Shown: positions 35,901-45,461 of the stretch, piece after piece
Position numbering within the stretch: the stretch's first letter is position 1
Layout: each line of letters begins with the position of its first letter
Source of the DNA: Undaria pinnatifida
Lineage: Eukaryota; Sar; Phaeophyceae; Laminariales; Alariaceae
Length of the DNA: 64,000 nt
Direction: 5' to 3'
NCBI GenBank assembly: GCA_012845835.1
Contig: JABAKD010000018.1
Location: 4,981,279 to 5,045,278, forward strand
The notes under the pieces: generated by a model
What the model was told of the DNA's origin: nothing
Database searches by the model: none
The model's input: only the letters and a program-made list of their open reading frames with translations
Made by a program: the position numbers and the translations under genes

Positions 35901-38900
35901 GTGTCCTCATAGGTCAATACCTGGTCCCGAGCCCAAGAGCTGAGCGCCGCAAACAACAAGAGAGTTTTCTTTTCGATGGTGTAAAACAGAGCACGCGCTA
36001 GGCCTGCTACGCCAGGGTTGTGCAAAAGACAGTAATGAGGAGATGCCAAGATGCCGGAGTATACTCGCTGCTGCGTGCATCGAGGCCTGTCGAACGCTTG
36101 TAGAATTCACAAGGCTTCCCTTCGGGCGCTGGATAAGGTAAACCTATAAAGACTGATTCTATGGTAGCCCCCCTCAAGATCAGCGATTTTCTTTGACGAA
36201 CACTTCATGGCTGCTCGACACGAGGAAGGATGCAATTAACAACAAGGGTCTCGATATATTTTGTTGTGTGCAAAGGCCTATCGAACGATAACGTCGAGGT
36301 TTCAAGGGACACCGTATTTCAGGAGATTCGGTCGGGAGTTGGTTTCAAAACCGGCCATTTCTTTGAAGAAAAGTGTAGGGGGCTACCGTAGTACGACTCA
36401 GAATACAATAAAATACACGAGTGCCAAACGGGCCCTAGCAGTAGGTATTCATACCCACAAAACAACACATTATTACAATGAAAAGTAGAGCCGTACCTAT
36501 CAGCATAATAGCCATGATCGGTGCTCTGGTGAGGAACTCTTGCCGTGGAAACAACAAGCTTAGACTATGCCTTTTGTCTTGGTATTGCTGCTTAAAAAGT
36601 ACCTGAACATGACGACACCGTTACGCATGATCCCGACAGCATTAGCTGTCGAGCTGAGGTCCGTAGTCCCGCCGGATGCTATCAGCATTGGGTAGGCCGG
36701 GATTGACGTGTTCATCGCGTTGTGCTGCACGTGGTTGCGTTTTAGCATCGCGTGGGGAAGCGGGGGGGAGTTATGACGAAGATGTTTACCGGTACCATCA
36801 TGGTACATACTTCGAAGTACGAGATAAGAAGGTGACACCGAACTGTTGACTTACAGGTATGCTTGACATCGTTGCGGGAAGGCGTTGTGACCGGGTAGCT
36901 ATATACCTATCGTATGACAGCATCGCAGTTTTTGCTTCGTTTGAGCCTGGCTCTCTCAGGGTGTCAATGCCACTAATATGACAGGTGCGCTCCGTGCTTG
37001 CACGCTGTAAGATATGACACGGCGATGTCTGCTCCGCGGGACAACCGTTCAAAGATCGATTGTTGTCACCCATGAACTCGAGACGAACGCCTGGATTACA
37101 TGGTGAAGTAAATACTCGAAGCACAACACAAATTTTCCAGATAATTGGGTTTACAGCCCATGCCACTGCCGTAATTGTCTGCCCGCATTTGCGACCAATG
37201 CATGGTAGGAGGGACGCCGGATACTACCTACCCTATGAATACTATCATCGGCCCATGACAGAATGGTGTCGCTGTCATACTGTTGTAGTCGTGGGCAGTC
37301 CTTTGGATACCACTAAAGCCACAAGTGCCTCCCAGGTTTACGGCCCGGATGCGTCCTACGATAAGGTTGGGGAAGGGTAGACACTAATTTGTGCTGAAGA
37401 TGTTGAGGTGAAGAGGTTTGACGCGCGTCCTCCGATGGGGGTGGACGCTCATATTTTCTGTCTGAGGATGTTGACTTGAAAACCTTTGTCCCTCACCCTA
37501 CAACCAACAGGGAGAAAAAAAAAAACAGACACACACACAAACACACAAACACACAAACACACAAACACACAAACACACACAAGCTAAGCTCTTACTTCCA
37601 TGGGCATACAAAAATATCTCGCATGCTAGACCAAGCCACAAATTTATGTTGAATTCATGGTGTTACCTCTACAATGCAGAAGGCGTGCACTATTTTCGCG
37701 TCGTCGAAGCAGAGCAGACGATACTCCAACGTTTGAAGGTATCACACATCGGATTCAGAAGAAAATGCGGAGTAGCTCCTGCGTTCAGGAGCTCTGTTGA
37801 GCGAGACCAATTCGGACTTATATTTGCAACCCCTAACGTGGTGCGGTTGATGCATGTGTGTCCGCGTCTCACCTGTGCTGGGTTGGGATTGAGGTCCCAG
37901 TTGACGTGGTTGGGGCAGCCCGTGTTAGACGCCGCCCACCGCATCATGGTAGATCCAGACCCGCTATGAGACGAGCAAAAAATAGCACGGTACGTACGGT
38001 GGACGCTCAGTGAGATCGAGAGTATCGGTGTCCGGATGACGTGAGACTAGATGTTCTTGGTAGTTTGCAGGTTAGTCTCATCCGCACGTGCTGTAAATGG
38101 GGGTTGGTTGCTTTTCCGGAGAATACCGAATCCTCGCCGTCGAAGCCATGGCAACCAGCATGGTTTCAATCCCAGATCATCGTATATGTAAGGGTAGTTT
38201 CACTGCTGTTGTGCGTACGTCGTATCTGGTATTATATGTTCAAGCGTGGTCGTTTTCTTACGACTTAGAGATTGGGGGTTGACACTATAGTCTATATCAC
38301 GATTAGCCAACGGCAGAACATCCAAGGATAATACCATAATGATATCCACAAAATAAACTGGGAAAACAAAGAAACCCACCTGGTACGTCCACGTGTCGCT
38401 CCATTCAAGAAATAGAAAGGGTGGGAAAGTGAAGTAAGTGAGGAATGAATGGGCGAATGGATGAGGAACCCACTCCCGGTTGTGAGCTCCACTCATACTC
38501 ACCAATGTTAGTACTGACTTGCAGAGGAGTGATTGCGCACCGCTGAGTTGTGACCGCCTATATATATCATACAATAGAGTCGCAATTGCTCACAATGGAG
38601 AAGATGTTTCTTACTCGTACGAAGGGGTTGAAGTGGTGAACAATGGATGAACATGGTTTCGTACACCGGAGTCATGATGTGTTGCCTACGACGACGCGTG
38701 CTACGACAAAGGTACGAGGCACTTTTCGTCTTAATGAAGTAGCCTTTGAACGACCGGGCTCCTTAATCCAAAAATCGTCGGAAACAGGCCATTTTTTTTT
38801 GCCTGGTGGTACTCAGTTGTATTCACCTCGAGGCAAATGAGAGTTCCCCTCCGGTAGCAGCTTTATTTGCTCTAAAATCGTGTTTGGGAGAGGTCTTAAG

Positions 38901-40428
38901 CTCCCGAACTGAGGGGCAGTACTAGAAACAAAGTTGTCCGCTTCAATCGTAGCACGCGACAGGCGCTCGTGATTGCTCATAGCGGTGGTGTTGCGGTTGT
39001 GTACAACGGAGTTGTGACCGCGTGTTACACCGCCGCAGGGCGTTGCGGGGCTGTGATTGCTTGCAACGAAGCCGTGATTAGTTGCACCGGAATGATGCTC
39101 GCTTGCCACGGAGTCGTGATCGCTGGAACCAGAGTTGTGGTTTATTTGAACGGAGTCAGTCGTGGTCGCTTACGACGGAGGTGTGACTGCCCGCGTAGGG
39201 TTCGTGACCGCATACAACGTAGTCGTGGTTGCCTTCAACAGGGTCAATAGGAGGCAAACCATAGTGGCGTGACATTTCGGATCAGAATGGTGCTTGTTTA
39301 ACGCGGAGTCGTGCTTGCTCACAACGCCGTCGTAAGTGCGTACAGCGGAGCTGCTGTGGTGGCATAGATAGAGCAGAGTTGTAATTGCCTTTATAATATC
39401 ACGGAGCTAAGCTATTGCCGAAGACGAGTTTGTGATTGCTTACAACCGAAAAGCAATTGCTCACACAACGGAGTTGTGATTGGCTTACGGCCGGGTTGTG
39501 ATATCTTACGACGGAGCCATCGGGATCGCTTACGGAAGAGTTCGAGATGATGCGCGCTACGATAGAGGTATCCATTTTTTGTCCGAAAACGGTTTCTGGA
39601 TGACGGGGCTCCTTAACCCAAGACCGTCGGATTTTCGTACACTTTTTGCATGATTTTCGTGGTGCACCTACGCCTTGGGATTTTTTCATCCGGTACGAAG
39701 CAGGTTTAGCTTTTCTCCACATCAGGTTTTGGGTAATGAAGGCCACGTCTTAAGCTCCCCAATCGAGGAACCTCCCCGAAACAAAAACGCGGCCCACCTC
39801 TACCGCAGCACGGGACGGATGACTTGGTGTACAGCAGACTTCAACATTGAGAAAACTTTTTAATAAAAACCACAATCTTTATTTTTGATCCAAGGTGGTC
39901 ATAACGACTCGCGCCGTTCATATCATCCCGGTACAGCAGTACTATATGTCCGAGGTGGTGGTGGATGCCACTCCTTTTTCCTAGACTCCCGCGCGTGAGA
40001 AGCTCTATATACCTCCCCCAACAACTGAAAGGGTGCAACCCGGTGAAAACTCCCATGGCCTAGGCGTAGCAGAGCGAGCGGAAACGCCCTCTTAACAGTG
40101 TCGCAAAACACAAACAACAGCGTTCCAACGATATTCGGTAATCCCTCGGCTGAGAAGCCCCCCTCCACAGTCAAATATGTTTTGCCCACAAGGGTGCTAC
40201 CTCTGTTGTGGCGCAAGTTGTCGGTGAGCCAGGTGTAGCAAAAGAATTTTACCTTAGCACCTCGTCGTAGTGTGCGCTCGATCCGTCCTCCTCGCAGTAC
40301 GCAATCGACGCGTCATCGTCCGAGGCAGCAGTCCCAACGCCGCGGCGTTGCCCTACAACGCCCCGAGGGGTCGCGGAGAGCGTGCCTAAAGCGAGCAGAG
40401 TCGAGAGCTTCCCCACCGTCGACCTCAT
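29824..40428 (-). CDS. Secreted YHYH-domain protein with discoidin-like tail, multi-exon gene
   Basis: Gene model read from splice sites. Exons 1-5 (40253-40428, 37873-37963, 36603-36724, 35738-35939, 35136-35186) join in phase into 214 codons without a stop: signal peptide, GCPNHVNWDLNPNPAQ, SIPAYPMLIASGG, CGGHATAEGTYHYH, then GWAF joined to DGFPIYGQRGPDGVEMK. That order is the YHYH domain. Exons 8-12 (34193-34297, 32883-33055, 32252-32304, 30518-30820, 29824-29970) also agree in phase and give a conserved segment, an acidic Cys-containing exon, a Ser/Thr linker and an F5/8 type C-like domain. The link through exons 6-7 is unresolved, so two genes remain possible. The role is unknown; a wall or extracellular sugar-binding role is inference from the discoidin-like fold. 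Intron 1 holds two MITE-1 copies. Confidence 0.72.
30518..30820 (-). CDS. Exon 11: discoidin-like domain, first half
   Basis: Acceptor TTAACGTACAG, donor AAG|GTAACC, 101 codons in phase 0. It has an acidic start (DDSNDDDSEY), then YVEVGTKTTVDAAATSY, GCLPALAHDSDSSTLESRW and VQVAFYKGEERTRWLK. The SSTLESRWSC stretch resembles the variable loop and Arg-Trp of F5/8C-like domains. Four Cys could form disulfides. The paralogue lacks RWSC. Confidence 0.75.
30838..31640. repeat. CAG-rich and 12-bp tandem tracts (intron)
   Basis: CAG runs at 30840-30900, 31036-31050, 31170-31230 and 31320-31400, and a CAGGACCAGCAC-type 12-mer tandem at 31508-31575. Plus-strand Ser/Arg/Thr frames through them are artefacts. 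Confidence 0.75.
31771..32251 (-). other. Possible further Pro/Thr linker sequence
   Basis: Minus-strand frames are rich in Pro, Thr, Ser and Ala (for example TIPVSAPAPSTPASTTASV), with repeated TAGCCTCGCTCCCAC-type units. It may be further linker exon sequence or a decayed repeat; the frame breaks more than once and splice sites are unclear. Confidence 0.35.
32252..32304 (-). CDS. Candidate exon 10: Ser/Thr linker
   Basis: A very good acceptor (TTTTCTTTCTCCACCCCCCAG) precedes 53 nt encoding AGSVTTTPKSSTSSTQQ, followed by GTAACC. It accepts one leftover base from exon 9 and leaves phase 0, which fits exon 11. A typical O-glycosylated spacer by composition. Confidence 0.55.
32883..33055 (-). 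CDS. Candidate exon 9: acidic Cys-containing segment
   Basis: Acceptor GTGATGTGCAG, donor ATGG|GTGAGT, 173 nt. Starting with one base to complete an Arg codon from exon 8, it reads CSRKVEACGTSPERGYTDDY and later DEQYDTDLIEGDDTDFIDT. Phases match exon 8 upstream and exon 10 downstream. No counterpart was found in the plus-strand pseudogene. Family not recognised. Confidence 0.55.
34193..34297 (-). CDS. Exon 8: conserved unrecognised segment
   Basis: 105 nt from CGTCAG|ATGTGC to CACG|GTACGA, encoding CATWTVQTPLPAWMFAPG and TRRSFPKSTISPTATT. Strict silent divergence from the plus copy over the first 20 codons shows purifying selection on this frame and strand. The opposite-strand open frames at both loci are shadows. 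Confidence 0.72.
34584..34640 (-). CDS. Candidate exon 7
   Basis: The frame DVFPFEATKGW is shared with 14563-14620 and differs silently across VFPF. The placed donor (CCATG|GTGGAC) would create a TGA when joined to exon 8, so either the limits are wrong or a different splice is used. Confidence 0.4.
35007..35091 (-). CDS. Candidate exon 6
   Basis: The frame TDNCGLGANAV is shared with the plus copy with silent changes. The frame is open from exon 5 without splicing, so this could be either a retained stretch or an exon after a possible acceptor TTCTGTCTAG. The Cys-Gly-Leu pattern recalls the region following the FPIYG motif in eukaryotic YHYH proteins, which is from memory and unverified. Confidence 0.45.
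35136..35186 (-). CDS. Exon 5: end of YHYH domain
   Basis: 51 nt after TTTCTACAG, donor AAG|GTCAGA, encoding DGFPIYGQRGPDGVEMK. Phase 0 at both ends. Joined to exon 4 it gives LLGWAF-DGFPIYG, the conserved core of this family. Confidence 0.85.
35562..35630 (-). pseudogene. Duplicated tail of exon 4 in intron 4
   Basis: After TTTGTGCAG it reads GAGCAAGCGGTGGTGTAG and ends TGGGCTTCT|GTGAGC. It has acceptor and donor like exon 4 but an in-frame TAG, so its use would truncate the protein. The plus copy has the same extra tail. Confidence 0.7.
35738..35939 (-). CDS. Exon 4: core of YHYH domain
   Basis: 202 nt between GCGCTCAG and GTGAGT. It encodes SSWARDQVLTYEDTAFYLES, then FDLCGGHATAEGTYHYHNTA, then GCLQEQAAVAAG and LLGWAF. 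It holds the name-giving Tyr-His-Tyr-His and the Cys-Gly-Gly-His before it, likely metal-site residues by analogy only. Phase 1 in, phase 0 out. Confidence 0.88.
36603..36724 (-). CDS. Exon 3 of the YHYH gene
   Basis: 122 nt after ACCACGTGCAG, donor CAG|GTACTT. Reads HNAMNTSIPAYPMLIASGG and then TANAVGIMRNGVVMF, the upstream strands of the YHYH domain. Leaves two bases that complete Ser with exon 4. The acceptor has a weak pyrimidine tract. Confidence 0.8.
37519..37582. repeat. (ACACACAA)n microsatellite in intron 2
   Basis: Tandem ACACACAA units, preceded by an A run and ACACACAC. Confidence 0.92.
37745..37851 (-). mobile_element. MITE-2 fragment in intron 2
   Basis: On the plus strand it ends TTTGCAACCCCTAACGTGG, a MITE-2 terminus, and contains AGCTCCTGCGTTCAGGAGCT, a palindrome. 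It starts about 21 bp after the exon 2 donor. The pseudogene has a MITE-2 fragment in the matching intron and orientation. Confidence 0.55.
37873..37963 (-). CDS. Exon 2 of the YHYH gene
   Basis: 91 nt after TTTGCTCGTCTCATAG, donor CAG|GTGAGA. One base completes Ser from exon 1, then GSGSTMMRWAASNTGCPNHV and NWDLNPNPAQ. The GCPNH motif is typical of the start of YHYH domains. Confidence 0.82.
38696..38958. mobile_element. MITE-1 copy in intron 1
   Basis: Left end GCGTGCTACGACAAAGGTAC, right end CTTCAATCGTAGCACGCG; interior GGGAGAGGTCTTAAGCTCCC as in other members. Confidence 0.75.
38960..39545. repeat. Degenerate ~27-bp minisatellite in intron 1
   Basis: About 20 diverged units on the theme GTGATTGCTTACAACGGAGT. 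The period is a multiple of three, so a plus-strand frame repeats a nine-residue pattern for 90 codons, which is not evidence of a gene. It lies exactly between two MITE-1 copies. Confidence 0.7.
39553..39812. mobile_element. MITE-1 copy in intron 1
   Basis: Left end GCGCTACGATAGAGGTATCC, right end CACCTCTACCGCAGCACG; interior CGGGGCTCCTTAACCCAAGA. Confidence 0.75.
40253..40428 (-). CDS. Exon 1 of the YHYH gene: signal peptide
   Basis: The ATG at 40428 opens MRSTVGKLSTLLALGTLSAT, a short basic start and a hydrophobic core ending in a plausible Ala-x-Ala-like cleavage region. It then reads ASDDDASIAYCEEDGSSAHY and ends CTAAG|GTAAAA. Two leftover bases join exon 2 in phase. The protein is therefore expected to be secreted. 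A MITE-1 copy lies about 360 bp upstream. Confidence 0.72.
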
Positions 40429-40790
40429 GTTTTACACTGTATTTGTCCTTATCTGGAGCTTCACACGGAAGAGTCAGGAGCGAGACAGGGCAGAACCGAG
40501 GAAGGCAAAAAGGTACCAGGGTGAGAATAGCGTTAACAGAGGTTCCCAATCGTCGCCCTTATGTCCAATGTGATTTGTACTGAGCACGAGCTTGGAAGGA
40601 GAAAAAAAAGATGACACGAGCCATAGCAATAGCATGCAGGGAAACGACGAGAGTGAACGTAAGGATTGGGGGACGGGTTAGATGTGGGGCGGGGCGGGGC
40701 CAAACGCGGAACGAAAAACGTCGAGATTTGTTACGGGTGACGCCGCCCTGGTATTCGACATATTGTCTGCATTTTTCTTGAACGTGGGAC

Positions 40791-41057
40791 ACGTGCTACG
40801 GTAGAGGTATACCGTTTTTTGGTTGAAACGGTTTCTGAATTACGGGGCTCCTTAACCCAAAATCGTTGGAAATACGACATTCCCCCCCACCTGATTCTCG
40901 TTGTATACCTAGGCCGCGGGATTTTCCATCCGGTAGGTGGCGGTTTTCGTTTTTTTCTCGAAATCAGTTTTTGGGTTGAGAAAGGACGTGTCTTAATTTC
41001 CTCCTAAAGTGAGGAACCCCACAAAAAAAAAATGGCGCACCTCCATCGTAGCACGCG
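40791..41057. mobile_element. MITE-1 copy upstream of the YHYH gene
   Basis: Left end ACGTGCTACGGTAGAGGTAT, right end CACCTCCATCGTAGCACGCG, near-perfect inverted ends. It lies in what should be the promoter region of the minus-strand gene. Confidence 0.8.
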
Positions 41058-42576
41058 CCATCGCGATTGGACACCTTTGTGTGTGATTAAAATCGGAGTT
41101 CCTACTTCTGACTACCCATATTCACGCTCGCTCCGGGCAGGAACTTGAGATTCTAGAGTCTGGGCCCGAAAAGATGTTCCAAGTTTAGGAGTTGGGAGCA
41201 AAGCCCGACCAAACGTGTAGTACCTGCTACGTACTACAGAGCGTTTTCCCTCTGGTCGTACCGGAAACATTTCATTCATTCATGGCAAAAAGCAACGGTA
41301 TTCCGAATAGACTGTCTAACCAATGAAAAAATATGGAAAAAAACTTGTATTCCAACGACCGTGTAGTCAATAATACCGGTATCGTTTTGCATCGTACCGT
41401 CAGTCGGAAATGTTGTTGAGCCAGAGAGTGCAACTACAGCAGTAGCTCAGTCAGTGCTTCCGGGTCGTAGCACGCGAATGTGTCTTCAATCGCATCGGCG
41501 GCGAAGATCGTAAACCCAACGACAGTCTGCGGTGCGTGTTGTGCACACGATGTCGAGTGTCGAAATTACAAATTACAACGGCACGAAGTTTCGAAATTAC
41601 CTGAGGTACTCGTAGCCGTGTGTCGCGTGTAGGACTAACAACGTATTATTAGGAGGTTAGATATGCACTGCGCGGCACGTGAGAGAGAGGACCTCCGCGA
41701 GGAGAGAAAGGGTTCAACGTATTTCGTCCGTCGTGTTGTGTTGCCTTGTTTTTATTGCAATCCTATTATGTCGTCTTTTTTGTCTCACTTCATGTACGAT
41801 AGGATAGACTATTTGCTCGTCGTACCAACTAACTTCTGATATAGGTAAGTGTAAAGTATCTACAAAGGCCATAATATGAAGTTCGTATTCAGGGAGTTGC
41901 AATATTTGCATTTATTCGGCATATCGGATAATATATTACTTTGCAGCCATTTATGCACCCTTCCTTATTCGGCGGAGAGAACGATAATATATGGGACCTG
42001 GTACTTGTTTTACGACTGCTTCCGAGGGTCCATCGACGGCTCCCACCTTGACATGCTCTAGCACATGATGCCCTAGGCAACCCCGTGTACGAGGTACTAC
42101 TCCAATATGCTAGCATAAGAGCATAATAGACTATCTGTATGTCCGGCGTAGGGTGGCTCACGGGGACATTGCTCTCGGTACCCGACGAGGGACCATCAGC
42201 CGGAGGAAAAGAAAAGAAAGATAGAATATATATATTAACGCACTGGAGTCCCGGAGACCGCTCTGAACATGCACACCCGACGACAACTAATAGTGAACTA
42301 AATATGCACTAAACATGGACTTAATATAGACTCAATATGGACTGAGCCAAAGGGGGCTCAACTCGAACATATCGAAGATTGGGACCGACAACCAAATGAA
42401 TAGTTCTACTCTACCATCGCCGTAGATTCTATGCAGTCATACACATCATACATCAGACTTGTGCGCAAGCATAAACCAAGAATTCAGGCATCCTTGTGGT
42501 GTCCTATTATTATTGTTTTTTAGTATGTTCTAGCAATAATACGTATCTGCACCAGCAGTAGTATTATTATTATTAT
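41058..42576. other. Unassigned spacer
   Basis: No recognised exon. A short GGACTTAATATAGACTCAAT-like repeat near 42300-42350 and ATT repeats near 42560. Confidence 0.4.
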
Positions 42577-42735
42577 TTATTTATTTTCCTCCGGCGGATG
42601 GGGAAAAATAAAGCTTTACTTTTAGCTCACCACACTTCCGCGTATTTTCATACGCGTCGTGTGTCGATTTAACTCAGCTGCTTTCGCAGCCCAACGCTAG
42701 CTGGCGCACCCTTCGGGTCCCATTGTAGGTATAGC
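42577..42735 (-). mobile_element. S4 SINE-like element
   Basis: Read on the minus strand it contains GACACACGACGCGTATG and ends CCGCCGGAGGAAAATAAATA with an A-rich tail. The same ~150-bp sequence occurs at 48283-48475 and 53262-53405, each ending CCGGAGGAT plus an A-rich tail. Variable A-rich 3' tails point to retroposition. Confidence 0.65.
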
Positions 42736-42939
42736 GTGAGGTGTCCCTATCAGTGGTATTAATATTAGTAGTATTAATAGCACCTGTTTTTTCTCTGGCT
42801 TGGCTGTTGCCGTGTCACTCGTACAGTTTCTTTTGTACGTATGATGGAAGTATCAGGAAGTACCCGGTTAACGCTGACGTTCATTTTTCTTTCCTCTGGT
42901 GTATGACCGCATAGAATCTTGGTTAATCTGATTCGAAGC

Positions 42940-43075
42940 CTGTGACCACAGACAAAATCGATATCTGTCTAGCGCGAAGAATTAGGACGGACACTGAGGA
43001 TTCTACTAGACTTTAGTGGTAGTGGTGGATGTCCTGGGGTAGGAAGGACACGGATTTAACGCAAAGCCGACATTC
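42940..43075 (+). mobile_element. S2 SINE-like copy, diverged
   Basis: Shares CCTGTGACCACAGAC, GGACGGACACTGAGG and GGATGTCCTGGGGTAGGAAG with the S2 copy at 2292, with a short TAGTGGTAGTGG insertion. Confidence 0.55.
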
Positions 43076-44639
43076 AGAGTGTCGAGTTACGAAGTTTCGA
43101 AAAAGTCGAAAAGATGTTTGTTATCACACCTGCTGAGCCGAGACGCCAAGAACATTCATCAGGCAACGCAAATTTTCGTATGTTGTTGTACAGCTGTTAA
43201 TACATGTTTCAGGTACTGACATCGCGCCTCACTGCCTTCCTTGTATTTCTGGTATGATAGCATTCAGCATAGCACCCGCAGTTTGGCATGATTTGCTTGC
43301 TCAAATTTTCGCACACAACGTCCGCAACAAGCACGAGCCTGGGATGGCACAGAAGAGTCGTTCTACCCTGGCGAGATCATCCTTGCTTCAGAGCTCATGC
43401 CGGTTCTCACCCTGCGTGAAGTTCTGCGGCTGTGCCGCACGTCGGCTGTGCCGCACGTCGGCTGTGCCGCATACTAACAGTGATAGAACGTTCCGCACCT
43501 CTAGTTTATCTGAAATGCCGTTCAATGGTCGCTGGATGCAATATGCTGGTACTGCTATCTAACAACATCCCTTGCTGCGCCCATAGACTATAGGTTGCGG
43601 CAGTTACACGGAAGGAGTTTATGTTCTTACACGTACCAGGGGCAAGAGACGGAAAGAGAAAAAAAGCGACCCCACAGACCAAAGGTCAGAATCCAAAGAC
43701 CAAAGGTCAGAATCAAAAACAAAACCAGATCGCTGTGATCACTGGACGAGACACACCACACGAACTTCGTCTAGTTTCCCCCCCCTTTCCCGCTTGTTTT
43801 GAGAGACCCTTCCCCCTGTTTATGGCTTCAGAAAAGCGGTGGGGAAGGGGAAGGTGGGGAAATGTGTCCCTTCGTCGTCCCTGTGACTACAGCCCTCCGG
43901 CTAGTTTTTCGTTTGTTGGACGATTTTTGGTGTGTGATATCGTTCTCATTTCTTTGGTTGCGCTCCCTCTCTCTGCCGATTCTGTCACAGATGCTACCGC
44001 AACAGTTAGTACAATAAATCCAACTAACTGCACGTCAGCAGCAGCAGCATAGCACAGCAGGGCGGAAACGGTGATGTTATCTTCTTTGATTGAGTCGCCG
44101 ATACTGGATACCTTGAGAAAGCACGGTAGGCAGCCTAGACCTTTGAGACGACCATCCACAAATGGCGTCTTCTCTTAACATAACTCCAAACAAATGAGCG
44201 ACTTTGTGACATGCCGCTATTGGAAATTCGGAGCGATGCCTTGTGCCGACAATCCGGGACCAAACGCCAACCAGGAGATAAATTGGCCCAATCAATGCCT
44301 GGCAAGCGACATCATCAGGGGTACTCGAGCCTCAGAAGGGTCCACGTAAAGTCCCCGTTGTTGTCGAGGTACAGACGCGGTGTTGTTTTGGCCCACGGTG
44401 ATGGATTGACTACAACAATGTGCCAGCGGGGACAACGCTCTCTCACTCTCTGTCTTGATGACTGACACAAACTGATACTTCGAAGTATTAATAAAAGTCC
44501 GGCGGCTGTGTTTTGTGTTTATTGTGTTTTTGATATTCAATTCGTAGAGCATCGTCACAAACAAACATCAAAATATACATAATAATGGGACCCTTCCCAT
44601 TAAGTGAAAAAGCTCGCCCACAAAGTTAATTTTACAAGT
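43076..44639. other. Unassigned region with weak coding hints
   Basis: A triple 16-bp repeat GGCTGTGCCGCACGTC lies at about 43425-43470 and a double CCAAAGGTCAGAATC near 43680. A plus frame at 43915-44049 has a hydrophobic segment (LVCDIVLISLVALPLS) and one at about 44191-44347 has PCADNPGPNANQEINWPNQC. Neither has a paralogue here nor clear splice partners, so no gene is called. Confidence 0.35.
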
Positions 44640-44705
44640 ACCAACAACGCAGCTTCCAAAGATGAGTATCGGCCCTAAATTCGTCGAATTCACAGCTGAT
44701 CTCCT
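44640..44705 (-). repeat. Repeat R terminal relic
   Basis: CAGCTTCCAAAGATGAGTATC and TTCGTCGAATTCACAGCTG match the R terminus in reverse, heavily mutated. Confidence 0.5.
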
Positions 44706-45017
44706 TCAAACAATTATATACCAGGTAAAAACATCAATCAATCACCGTTTCGAAACACAGCAGCAAGTAAGTGCAACTTTTATTTCCAATTGCTTTTCTT
44801 TTTTTTTCGTTCACATTTAATTTGTTTTTCTTTTACACTGCGGCACATAGTTTGGTTTGCTGGTGTTTCAAATTTTCGTTTTTGCGCCAGCTTGGGGTGC
44901 TCATTGCGTGTTGACATTTATTTGCCAAGTCGCCTTGCCGTACATACATCTTCGCAACGTTTTTTTTTCTACATTTTAAAATATTTTTGCCATGTTGTGT
45001 ACCTCTGTCTCGCACTT

Positions 45018-45155
45018 TTTGTGACCACAGACCACAGAGAGAGCTCGTCTCTCCATGAGGCATCAAGTAAGGACACCGACTGGTTGTGCCGGATGTAGAT
45101 GGACGAACAAAGATGGATGAATAGATAACTTCAATGTGAGTAACACACACAACAA
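45018..45155 (+). mobile_element. S2 SINE-like copy
   Basis: TGTGACCACAGACC, AAGGACACCGACTGGTTGTG, ACTTCAATGTGAGTAACACA with an AC/AACA tail. Confidence 0.6.
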
Positions 45156-45461
45156 ACCCACCCGTCATGTGATTGGGAGTTCGTGGAAGCGACGAGTGGT
45201 TTCACAGTAAGGTGGGCCAAGGACGGGATAGACTGGAGCTGGCGCCGCCCCACAGTCAGGACTCCCACAAGAAAAATGGTTGCCATCGAAAGGGAGAGGG
45301 GGGGGGGGAAGACCTTGCGGGGGACTTGGCGCGCGCGGGGGGAAGGGCGGGGTAAGCAGCCGTACCGTGTCGAATGGGAGAAAGAAAGAACTGACAGGTC
45401 GTGTGGCTAGCGACCAGGGTGACAAGCAGACAGGTGTCCATATAGACTATATATATATTTT

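Noticed and set aside
38960-39545. CRISPR-like alternation of similar units
   Set aside because: Units are diverged and contiguous, without constant repeats and unique spacers, and lie in an intron of a eukaryotic gene.
43621-44350. Possible small secreted-protein gene with a hydrophobic segment
   Set aside because: Frames are short, splice partners cannot be assigned, and there is no second copy to test constraint.
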